From Leucocoprinus leucothites (taxonomy: Eukaryota; Basidiomycota; Agaricomycetes; Agaricales; Agaricaceae): a stretch of DNA of 64,000 bases. The position numbers and the translations under genes are program-made. Below are positions 46,467 through 57,250 of this stretch, one piece after another; positions within the stretch are counted from its first letter, which is position 1, and the number at the start of each line of letters is the position of its first letter. Location of the stretch: contig JAACJO010000002.1 in NCBI GenBank assembly GCA_013368445.1, forward strand, positions 1,116,001-1,180,000, in the 5' to 3' direction. The notes below the pieces were generated by a model that worked only from the letters and a program-made list of their open reading frames with translations, was not told where the DNA came from and made no database searches.

Positions 46467-48504
46467 ATGGAAGACCCTTCAGGTTCCGGAGGATGGCGCT
46501 TTGCCCAGTGTTTCGGAGACAAGGGTGAAGTTGAAGACATCACAGAAGGTGCGCCCCGATTGCCAGATCCAACATTTAAGTCCAACTGTTATCCTATCCG
46601 ATCCCCTACCGTTGTTCTCGTGCTTATTCATTGTGTTCACAGCCGATATTATTTCCACTGTTGAATTTGATTCAACTGGAAACTATCTTGCGACGGGAGA
46701 CAAGGGCGGTCGCGTCGTCCTTTTCGAACGGAATGAAATGGTCTGTATCTATTGTCATCCCTATCCTCAGTCTCGGCAATATGTTCGTCGAGCATCGCTG
46801 ATATGTTGGATGTCACATATTTTCCCCCTCCCGCGTGTTCTGCGTGGTTGTGCTCCTTTTACAGAAAAAAGGCTGCGAGTACAAGTTCTACACCGAATTC
46901 CAGTCACATGAACCAGAATTCGACTACCTCAAGTCACTGGAGATTGAGGAGAAGATCAACAAGATCAAGTGGTGTAAACGACAGAATCAAGCTCATTTCC
47001 TGCTCTCGACTAATGGTGCGCCGTGTGGCTTTCCACAGCCTTGTCACGATAACACAGCTCTTTCCCAGATAAAACAATTAAACTCTGGAAAGTCTTCGAA
47101 AAATCACTTCGTGTCGTATCTGAATCAAATCATCACGATGGTGCCCGTCCATTACCACCTCCATCAAGCATGTCACACCTCCGACTACCTCGAATGACAC
47201 ATCAAGAGAACATCATTGCTGCAGTGCCCCGCAAAGTATACGCAAATGCACACGCATACCACATACACTCGATTTCTGTCAATTCAGATCAGGAGACATA
47301 CATCTCTGCGGACGATTTGCGCATCAACCTCTGGAATCTCAATATTAGCGACCAAAGTTTCAGTCAGTAACAATCTTCCGCCCGTGTGGCGGTGTTTAAT
47401 CTATTGTGATTGTTGACTGATCTTCGGTGTTGTTATCCGTTCCTTTGACGATGCCCTATAGATATTGTCGACATCAAGCCCGTGAATATGGAAGAGCTGA
47501 CAGAAGTCATCACGGCAACCGAGTTCCACCCCTTCCACTGCAACCTCTTCATGTATTCAAGTTCAAAGAGCAACATCAAACTTGCCGATATGCGCGATTC
47601 GGCATTGTGCGATAAGCATGCGAAATGTGAGCAAACATTGCTCATAAGCCCGTTTCGCTTCTGGATCCTGTGAGGCTGACTGCCCTCATTAGGCTTTGAA
47701 GAGGAAGAGGACCCAACGACACGGTCGTTCTTCTCGGAAATCATCTCGTCAATCTCCGACGTCAAGTTCAGCCACGATGGACGATATATCCTTTCCCGCG
47801 ACTATCTTTCATTAAAGATTTGGGATGTCAACATGGAATCTAAACCATTAAAGACGATTCCAATCCACGACCATCTTCGGGGCAAGCTTTGCGACCTTTA
47901 CGAGAACGACTGCATCTTTGACAAATTCGAATGTGTGTGGGGTGGGGATGATAAGTAAGTGCTCTGCTTCCATATTTCCCTTTCATGCGCTCCGTCTCGG
48001 ACGCACCCCCCTGCTACTACCCTGCATCGCGCTTTCATTATCCTGCGCATTAACTCCTAGTAGCGGTCTCCGTCCCCATTGATACGTCATTATTGATCAA
48101 TCAAGGAGATGGTATAGAACGGGAAGTTGTTTACTGATCGGAATTTCTTATCAGGCACGTGCTCACGGGCTCCTACCATAATTTCTTCCGGATATACGAT
48201 ACGGATACGCTCAATGACGTCGTCCTACAAGCTGACAAGTCAGCATTCAAGGCGAAGAAGATCGGTGGACCACTACCTGGGAATAAGAATATGAGGAATG
48301 GGCCGAAGGGTGCGTTGAGGGACGCGATGCAGTTGGATACCCTCGACTTTAACAAGAAGATATTACACGCGAGTTGGCACCCGAGGGAAAATACAATTGC
48401 TGTGAGTGTTTCCTTATCTACTTTTCGGTGGGGGATGTAGGTGCTAACATTCGCGCCATCAGATTGCTGCTACAAACAACCTGTTCTTGTACAGCGCTGC
48501 ATGA
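46467..48504 (+). CDS. CDC55: PP2A regulatory B subunit (B55/Cdc55)
   Basis: WD40-repeat B55 subunit that directs protein phosphatase 2A in mitotic control. Sequence landmarks: [18 protein letters not shown], then [49 protein letters not shown] (nearly identical to human B55), [18 protein letters not shown] repeat, [57 protein letters not shown], and [17 protein letters not shown]. It ends in NNLFLYSAA. There are about seven introns, one of about 200 nt near 47.96-48.15 kb, longer than the rest. The start is the ATG at 46467; there is no ATG further upstream in this frame. Confidence 0.95.
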
Positions 48505-49804
48505 TACATTGGATGCTGATCACATTAAAGCCCGAGCATTGTCCACTCAGATTCAGTTTATCAACGAACCCTCTTGAAGCCACCAACGCCACCAGCCAGC
48601 ATAAGAAGACTTACCTGTGCCCCGTCCACCTTTACCCCGCCATTCTTTTCTGCTCATACGTGCACTCTACACAGCGCCCCTTTTTGATGTGATTAGACAG
48701 AGTTGCCCCCCTTCCTTTCCTACATTCCTCTTCTGCGAGACGATGTTTTTTTTTACGTATTCAATCAATCAATGGACAAGACAAGGCTTAAGACAAATTC
48801 AATAACAGTTGACTCCTTATACTCTGGACCATCGTGCTTTTTTTCGCTTTTTCATGGTCTCGGGATTACCCCCTTCCCGCGAACGGTTCTGTTTCGGTCG
48901 TTACGAGGGTTATTCGTGAAACTAATCACTTGCCGGGCCACGCCACGATCATCGCCCTCACTCCTTCCCGATCGCTCTCTAGTTTCTCCGTTCCTGTTCC
49001 TTTTTGACTGTCCTCTCTTCTACTACAATGTCTCCCATAGTTCAAGTCCAATTAACTACGTTTCTTTTTTCCTTTCCCTTTTCTTGGTGCTGCTTTCGAT
49101 TTGCGTTTTTTTTTTCGGGGTTCAAGACATAATTCGACTTACTCTTCACACTCGTCTCGTGGACTTTCAGTTAATGCGCACGTTGTCTGTTCTCTCCCTG
49201 TCTCTCTATCTCTCTCTCTCTTTTTCTTTTCTTTTCTATCTTCTTTTCCTTCTTTTCTTTCTTTTTCTTTCTTACGTGGAATAGCAAAGCAAGAGGTTAT
49301 CTGTGAAATGTACAACTAAATAGACGATCGATTAAACATTTGTCCATTGAAATACAACCTTGTAAGAGCTGGAGAACTTCGTGAACTCCAAGTGAGTGTC
49401 AACTGATTAGCGTCTCATTACCCATCGGGATCTTTACATAGGTGTCCAGTCTACTCTCTGGGCAGCCTCTTTGTCGGCGCAAAAACTTTGTGGACGTCGT
49501 GTATTTAACGTTCGTTATGAAATAACGACGTCGAGTGCTGTGGCGCTAAATTTCTTGCTGTGCGTGATCGATCAATTGATCCGCTACTGATCTCAATTCG
49601 GCCCAGGTTTTTCCCCTTTCGGAGGGTGTACACCTGGTGCATTGCTCTGCCACTCCGTGTCACAACCTCCTTCACGCACTCAACGCACTCCTTAAAACGT
49701 CTGCGTCTAGGTCGCACGCTCAGTCTTTACACCCTCTCCTTTGATTCTCTACACTCTCTCAGTAGAATCCGAAACTAAACCCAGTCGTTTGAACTGCTGT
49801 CATC
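48505..49804. other. Pyrimidine-rich intergenic region of 1.3 kb
   Basis: No gene is recognised. The + strand is strongly C/T-rich from about 48.6 to 49.28 kb. Long Phe/Ser/Leu-rich open frames here are artefacts of that composition. It contains the 3' region of the PP2A subunit and the promoter of the MYND protein. Confidence 0.55.
49190..49275. repeat. Imperfect CT/TTTC low-complexity tract
   Basis: About 85 bp composed almost only of C and T on the + strand, with (TC)n and (TTTC)n stretches. CT-rich tracts are common in fungal promoters, but this one lies about 0.5 kb from the nearest downstream start. Confidence 0.85.
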
Positions 49805-50930
49805 ATGTCGCCCTCAACGTGGTTATACGCCTTCTTGACACTCTCAGCTGCTTTCGGGATCAGCTATTTTCTAGGCTTGACGCCTGGTGCTGGTTCCTCT
49901 AAGCCTACAAAAGTCACCTCTACTTCTACCGCCTCGGGAGAGCCTCAGCCCCAGACTAATGGACACGATCAGCCTCCGACTCAAGATTCTGAACCGGAAG
50001 TTGATGCAGAGCCAGAGGAGGAGGTTGATAAACGGCTTCCTCCACTGAAGAACCAGTGCCTCTCGTGTGGGAAGAAGGCTGAGGACCTCGGCAAGTCAAT
50101 GTTACGATGCTCTCAATGCAAGAATGCATTCTATTGCGTGAGTCACTGTCCAAATACCCATATTTTGAATCGACTAGACTTGGTTAATTACACCAACAGA
50201 ACAACGTATGTCAAAAACAAGAATGGAAGCGTCACAAGTTCAATTGCTCCCTCTTCCCTCCAGAAGGGCTCAAACCTGCCAGGATACTCATAACGAAAGA
50301 ACTCGTTGACGAGGTTAGGCGTGTTGATGAGCTCCTCAAAGCGTGGTTGGATCGTGTCAGCGAAATGACCAACGGGCTACAAGAAAACGTGGAGAAAATC
50401 AATGCAGCGGATCTCCCCGAGGCTTTGCCTATTTGTCGTGAGTGACTCCTCCCATTCACCATGCGACTCCAGAATTTCATCCAGCGCTCATCGGGGCTCC
50501 TTCCTTTGTGACAGAGCTCCAACTCTCTTCCGAGTTTCAGTACAAGAACCTCCCACAACAACAACTCGAACGACACCCTTTCCGGAATCCAATAATCCAG
50601 ATCTGTCGACTCTACCTCGTAGCACTCGTCGCATCTCATCCCAACCCTGAACACCGCAGACTTCTCGCAGACAAACTGACGAACATGGTACTACCGGGAC
50701 ACCTCGCCCCGTTGTATGGACCTAAAATCATGAGCAGACCCGCAGATCTGAGCCCAGGGGAATACGACACGTTTGCAGAGGTTGCTCCAACTATTATGGC
50801 TGAGCCAGAGAAGGTGGGGATGGATGAAAATGAGAGAGGGCGGTGGGTTGCGCTTGCAGTTGCTATGAAGAAGCTGTGGAATGCAGGACTTGCTCCGAGA
50901 CCGCCCACCTCTGCACCAGCTACCCAGTGA
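49805..50930 (+). CDS. MYND zinc-finger protein with N-terminal membrane anchor
   Basis: Protein of about 330 residues in three exons. Residues 6-26 (WLYAFLTLSAAFGISYFLGL) form a hydrophobic anchor or signal-anchor. A Pro/Glu-rich linker follows, then an intact MYND finger: Cys85, Cys88, Cys102, Cys105, Cys111, Cys115, His123 and Cys127 (CLSCGKK, LRCSQCKNAFYC, NNVCQKQEWKRHKFNC). The rest is helical, with no SET domain. MYND fingers bind proline-rich peptides, so this may be a membrane-tethered adaptor. The intron inside the finger separates FYC from NNVC. Confidence 0.82.
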
Positions 50931-51261
50931 TTTCCATATAGCTCTACATTTTTGGACCTAATTATTGCCATATTTCGATGTATTCCGTGACCTATCTCAA
51001 GCCTTATTTCCGAACATCTTGTCTCAAGTTAGCACAGACACTTAAGCCTGGACTCTGGTGAGGCAAGGAGACCCGTAAGGGTGTGTTCATCGTGACATCG
51101 TCTCATCATGCATAAAGCGCATGAGAGTTCTAAACAATTGCATATATTCATATCGCATTAAAACAGCATAGCTAATGTTAGCTCGAACTCGATGGCTGCA
51201 AATGGATATACAAGAGGTATCGAGAATGATAAAAATAGCCAATATATCAAGCACCTAAAAA
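50931..51261. other. Convergent spacer
   Basis: 3' ends of the MYND protein and sterol acyltransferase genes. Nothing else is recognised. Confidence 0.5.
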
Positions 51262-53589
51262 TTAGTACGCCACGTATGCGACACAAAGAAGGGGGAACCC
51301 GGCGTAAAGTCCAAGCCAAAACACGACGTTGCCCATTACCTTGTTGCGTTTGATAACTGGATGACGGCTGAGTAAAATCAAAGGAATCTGAACGAGCTAA
51401 TGCAGTAGTGATGAGCAGATCACGGTAATCATAAATAAGAGCAATGTTTACCTGCATAACGAAGAGATATAGTCTTGATACGCGAGGGTGAATTATGCAT
51501 TCGAAGCGAGGGATGAAGTTCTCTTACCTGATCTTCTGTGTCACGACAACCATGACGAGTTCATGAGCGCACGCGCTCAGACAGAATGTGAACAACATGG
51601 CCGTCGTCCTTGAGAATCCACAGCTGTAAATGAGGGGTGCGTAAACATGACGCAGAAGGAAGCCGTGGACAGGCTTATTCCATCTCCTAGAAAAGTCGTC
51701 CCAAGAGGTCGAGTTCCACCTAGGTAAGTGTCAGATGAGGCGTTGGATCGTTGGAACTTAATGTATGGACAGACTAATTGCAGTCGTTAATGGCAGATAC
51801 TCGACCACAGATAAAAGTAATACGTACCCAGTCCTCATAAAACTGGCGATCAGCAAAACTGCACAGATTGTCAGAAAGGGACAGCAGCAAAGGCGAGGCA
51901 GCTTGTGCTCACTATGAAAGTTCTGCAAAGCCATTGCATATGCATTCTGCGGAGAAAGATTAGTATCCCTGGCGGCCGTACGAGTGGAGGACGGACCGAA
52001 AATAATATAGAATAAGAGGATATAGGCTATCATGAACGGAAGGGCTAAATCGAGCAATGATCTGAAGAACGATTGTTCCGAAGTTGGAGTGAGGGGTAGA
52101 ATGAAGGCTTCTGTCACGGTATAGAGCAAAGCAAATGTGCCGAAAGTTGCTACCTGCGAGAGTAAGAAGTCAGGGAGAATTCCAGTAAGAAATGGGTGAT
52201 AAGCACTGTTTTCTCAAAGATGTATAACGGTCGTATCCTAACTCCCACGTGAGACAACGTCTGACATTGAGAGAGACAACGCACTGGTTGGTTCTGGGAT
52301 ATTCTAATTCATAAAGCAGGGTCGGGATGAGCTGGTACACGGCAAAATTCTTCCAGGTGATATTGTTGGGCCAGGAAACCTGCTCGGGTCCCAGGCTAGT
52401 AAGTTCTGCCTGCAAGTCGGTATATTCTTTGGCTAGTGCGGATAATGAAGGGTCAGGGTGGAAGACCAAGGGATGCTGCGCGGGCTGATTGGCTTCTTTA
52501 ACTTCAGTGATGTTGGAGGATATCATTGTTGAGTAAGTTGCCCCGCGAGTAGTGATTTTCTCGACGACCTCGACGGACTGGTCGTTACTCTGGTCTGAGG
52601 CCATGGCAGCGAGGCGCTTTCTGAGAATGTTGGCGGATGTAGGATCAATGTAAGATGAGGAGGACCCCTCTGGCACTTCGGGTGTCCCACATCGGGTAGA
52701 ATCGACACTTGTGTCTGCGGAAGATCTATTGGGTATGGAGGCCTTTGCTTCTTTCATAGCTTGATCCCACCCTCCGAACTTCAAGGTTTCTTTCTCAAGT
52801 TGACCTAGGAGATGCTTGGACTGCTGAAAGACATACTGAAGGTGACCATTGATAGTGAGATATGAGTGCATTTTCATGACCATGACCTGGAGAGCTTTGT
52901 CAAATTAGATGCGTTATCACTATTTCGGGTAACTAACCAAAGAATGCAATGTAAGAAATCCAGACTGGACCCACGGCCATTTCCTGACATCAGGAGAGAT
53001 CAGCAATCCTTTGTTCAGAGAATGAAGCCGACAAACCTGTTGAATGTCCAAGTAATCGTAGTGAAAAGAATGGTTGTCTGCAGGAGGTGCTGTAACACTA
53101 ATCCAGTCCAGTGGTAATTTATCCACCGTCGACTCAATGCCTTTGCAAAAGGCACGCAGATTCCGGTGCTCAGCACAAGGAAAAAATCGCTGATTGCAAG
53201 GGTTACAGCGTCTTGGGAGAACATCGTCGCGAAATCGAGCTTCAGAGGCACTCCGTGTGCCTCAATACCGTTGATGTATGTTCGCATGGTCCAAATGAAT
53301 ATAGAAACCCAGAAAAGGGAATAAAACCCCTTTTACAGATTAATAGAGGAAGCGTTTGAATAACTCGATCACTCACTCTAAACTGATTGACTCCGGATGC
53401 TTCATTACTGATGTCGAAGAGGGACTTGCGTGGGGTGAACGTGATAAGAGCGCGCAGCTTTCGAGAATCCTTTGTCCGATAAGGTTTGGAGATATGCAGC
53501 GTTCCTTCTGTCTTGTTCAGATTGTCCGCTCGTTTCCCCCCCAAAAAGCCCGTTTCTTTGGGTGGTGACGATGATATGACGGTAGCCAT
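51262..53589 (-). CDS. ARE2: Sterol O-acyltransferase (ARE1/ARE2, MBOAT family)
   Basis: ER multi-pass enzyme that esterifies sterols for storage in lipid droplets. After splicing, the SOAT signature reads FYEDWWNSTSWDDFSRRWNK (51.70-51.81 kb), followed by PVHGFLLRHVYAPLIY and the catalytic His in SACAHELVM (51.58 kb). Upstream landmarks are SLVMVMKMHSYLTINGHLQ, ITWKNFAVYQLIPTLLYELE and WTFNR. The N terminus (MATVISSSPPKETGFLGGKR) is hydrophilic, as usual, and precedes FYSLFWVSIFIWTM. At least eight introns are present. The protein ends in LGLYAGFPLLCVAYVAY. The start is the ATG at 53589. Confidence 0.92.
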
Positions 53590-54498
53590 CGTTAGTTCAA
53601 GGTCGCGATCCGTAGCGCTCCTGTAATTGAAGCCTGGTAACTCCTGAAAAGCTATTCAAGGGTATACAGACGAGAGGTATAGCGGGTATGAGGGAAGGAG
53701 GAAGGGGATATCCGAGTTGGTGTGCCGTGTGAGCAGAAGAGCCGGAAGAGCCTCTCCAGCCAAACCGGGTTGACGTCATGCTACGGCCTTTGCCGAGGAA
53801 AACGGCAGCCATTGCGGATACTTACATTTTCATGGCAACACCGAGTAGACCTAGGGTAGTACAGTAGTCGCCGAGTGAGTACAGCACGACTTCTGTCTTT
53901 TCTTACCGTGAAAATCCTGCAAATAAGTGTAATTGTGAAATTGCCTCCAGCAAGCTCTTGCTTAAGTAATAGGGAAACCAACCGATGGTAAAACCATCTT
54001 GTTTCCTCACCTCAAGAAAGCTCCGCAAATCGCCACCACTATAGAGTATATATCACTGATGGGTTCATCTGCCATTTTACCGGATTCCTGCAGCCAGAAA
54101 CCTAAGCCATAGGAGGTAAGAGTCACGACCGCGTTCACGGCTCAACATCAGCCTTCACACATTCCGATCGTACCCAACTCATGATTTTGATGAAACCAAA
54201 AACGCGCTGCTCAGCGAGATACTGACTGGGACATACTTAAGTGTCTATTACCCCGAAGCGATATCGTTCAGCAAAACCTCAGGTCGTGATTCGTTGATCG
54301 ATATCCCACGGTCAGTCCCGAAGAGCCCGAAACTGATATTATCCCCATTCACACTCTATTCACGCCGCCTTCCAGGCTGAGCCAGAGGTCTGTCACTCCA
54401 CACCTCTGCCAATTAACGCTTAGCTGAATCCAGTCCCGCCTCTCAGCGTCTTCATGGGAATAAAGTCTAACATAGATAAAAACGCTACCTATAAACTC
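53590..54498. other. Spacer of about 0.9 kb
   Basis: Upstream region of the sterol acyltransferase gene and of the F-box pseudogene. No gene or repeat is recognised. Confidence 0.5.
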
Positions 54499-56226
54499 AT
54501 GGCAGAAGGTATAGAAAGTCGTGTAGCCACCACAAGCCAACTGCAGGCTGAAATCAGTCAACTACAAGAAAAACGGAATGAATTGGCCCCGGTCTCTCAA
54601 CTCCCGCCCTAGGTTTTGGCAAGGATTTTTAGTGAGCTCCGTAATGATGCTTGCGAACGACAGTGGGTCGGCCAGGCTACGCGCACCCGCCGTCATTGGA
54701 GACAAGTCGCTCTTTCCTCTCCGGGTCTCTGGTCTGTTATCGAACTCTACAATATCAAATCAGTCCCAATAAAACTGGATCGAGTAAAAGAGGTACCACT
54801 CATTCTCTACTCCTCGGACCGTGACGAGAATCAAGACTCCATATCTGTTGGAGAACAGATCAGCGTCATCATATCTCATTTCCACCATATCCAAGCGCTC
54901 TACATGGACTATTCGGAAACTCGCTTATCACAAGGTCCAAATCAAATCCTACAAAATATGTCTCATTCAGCAGCACCTCTCCTTCAGTGCTTATCATTGC
55001 GTTTGCCTCTGTTATTCGTTGACGAAACCGACAATGGGTTCGAACCGAATCACCGTCCCTTACCAACACTTCCAGGAGTGTTCTTTAAGCATACCCCTCG
55101 CTTAAATTCGCTCCTCGTCTCATACGCGCGCTTTGAATAGGAATCCTGTAACCTCCAGAATCTCTCCTTGACTTATTTGAGTCTCCAGCATGTTGAGCCA
55201 CCCTCAACGATCATCCAGTTCATCAACATCTTAGAAGCTCTCCCGCAGATACAAACCCTGGAATTGGTAGATGTCATCTCTCAGTCAAGTCAGTCAGCGC
55301 CCGGTCTTTCTGATAAGATCATCACCTTGAACAAGCTAGAACAGCTGTCCCTTGAAGAGACTCTCCGGGACACAGTTGCTCTTCTATCCCACCTACAATA
55401 TTCATCCATTGCAATATCGTGTCTGGGTGGTACTCAGCAGATCGAGTTACTCTACCTTATCAGTTGTCGTCTCCGCCATGAAGGAGCAATCAACTATCCT
55501 GTTATTCAGTCTGTTTACTTAACGGGCGACGACGACACTCTGGAATTTTACCTCTACGATGAGACCAAGCATTGGCCAGACTCCTGGTCCGATTCTTTCC
55601 CTGACTGGGAGCGGGACTGGAGAGGAGATTGGGATGGTGCACTGGTCGAATTGCGCTTGTGTTTTGATACAGACCATGAACTTGGAAGACGCCGCCGGTT
55701 AACATCAGAAGCCTTTTTCCCCCAATTCTATCTGAGACAGGTCGAAACTCTCGCCTTCGATTTCAACGGGTCGTACCCTTCTGAAAGCTTATCCACTGAG
55801 GACCTTACGCAGAGTTTATGTGCAGCCATGCCCGCACTCAAAACAATCGCGTTGCAGTATAGTGGTGATCAGCAGGTCGCTCAATTCTGTCACTCCCTCG
55901 CCCAAAGACTGATCAGACCTTTGAATTCTGAAGCAGTCCATCCCATTCCTAGTCTACCCGTTTAGAAGACATTGCTCCTGGTGAACCGCAACCCAAGCGC
56001 ATTAAGCGAAATAGCCGAATATTTGGATGCCCTGGTGCACCTACTGGAGGCTAGACGCGATAAAGTTCCACTCGAAAGTCTCATGCTTGTAAGCTTTCAT
56101 GGGGAGCAGGCCCTCCCATTTCGAACGATACAATTTCTTACAACCACGAGAGTTACCCTCGGCAATATGCTGGTCGACGATCTCGTTGAAGCTGAATCTC
56201 CTGAGGCATCGACCGAGGTCGAGTGA
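54499..56226 (+). pseudogene. F-box/LRR pseudogene with three in-frame amber codons
   Basis: A single reading frame runs for 1,728 nt from the ATG at 54499 to a TGA at 56224, broken only by TAG at 54610, 55138 and 55963. The start (SQLQAEISQLQEKRNELAP) and the F-box around the first stop (VSQLPP then VLARIFSEL) parallel the intact neighbour at 57.25 kb (NELAPMSILPPEVLAEIF), where Glu stands at the position of the first TAG. Downstream the leucine-rich part is well preserved (LQNLSLTYLSLQHVEP, LPQIQTLELVDVIS, VETLAFDFNGSYPS). No frameshift is seen. It is most simply a young pseudogene; small introns removing the stops cannot be fully excluded, but I see no suitable donors. Confidence 0.8.
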
Positions 56227-57250
56227 GGGAAAAATGATTGTAAAATTGCATTTTTGAGTTAGTAGTAACACACCCTCGGGTACTTATTACGCACTGTGAC
56301 GACTTGAATCCATTTTCACAATTCACCACCGTTAACCAGATTCGGACTGCGCGGCCGGGAGGTTATCGTGCTTTATGATGCTCCTTTACAGCGACAATCC
56401 AACGATCTTGATCAGCTAATTTCCTCTACAAGCTCTTGGTCCCAGATGCTGGAGGCGTCTGGTTCTGCATTCAATTGGATTTGTCCGTGACTCTTGTCCC
56501 CTGACTCAGCTTGATTTGGTTCAAAGAACATTTTCTTCGGGACTACCTCTAATCTACGTTGTGACCCCTAACAAAGGTGGATTCGTTCATCACTGAAGCC
56601 TTGAAGGCATAGGGAACCCGTTGAGACCGAAGGGTGATAATCGACGGCCTCTTGAGGAATTGACATCGCTTAAAATACAAGTAATCCCGATCATCTTGTT
56701 CGGGTTTGAATTTCAGTTTTCGTTGACGGGGTTGGTGGGCCAATATGTGCTGGGTGGAATTGTATTGACCAGACTTTGAAGTCCTCGGTACGGTACTGTG
56801 GCGGCATTTCATCGTGTCTGGACACATGACTTTCAGAAGCTTGCCAAGTGATTCTAGTACACACTTCCCAACTCAAGTCAACTCCCTGGGGTTGACCTTC
56901 GACGTGATCGGCTCTCACACCTAACCTTAGAGATACCTGGTTCAGATGATCTCAGGCTTGAGTAAGTACTGCGAAAAGGGTTGTAGAAAAGTGAAACTAG
57001 TGGATTCGTGACGGACGGTGGTTTAAGGACTTCAATTGCGGTTGGACATTACCATACAGTATACCTAGTTTACCCGCCTGCAACCTGTTCGGAGTGTTTG
57101 AACGTGTGAGAGTATCAGCCTTAAGGCAGTAGAATCCAACCGTCTGATGGGCGTCTTCCATCAGACTGAGCGTCAACCTTGGCCCCAACCTTTGCGCTCG
57201 CTAACTTCGTGCTCATCCACATATCACATTGCAGTTATTAAGAAAGCTAA
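56227..57250. other. Spacer with possible coding relics
   Basis: Between the two F-box loci. Short stretches read like decayed coding sequence, for example FGLRGREVIVLYDAP continuing to SWSQMLEASGSAFNW (about 56338-56490, +) and LDLVQRTFSSGLPLIYVVTP (about 56508-56573). They do not join into a gene. They may be further remnants of F-box family genes. Confidence 0.35.

Noticed and set aside
48703..49284. 193-codon Ser/Phe/Leu-rich frame
   Set aside because: It follows a C/T-rich low-complexity tract, which removes stop codons on this strand; there is no ATG in good context and no domain.
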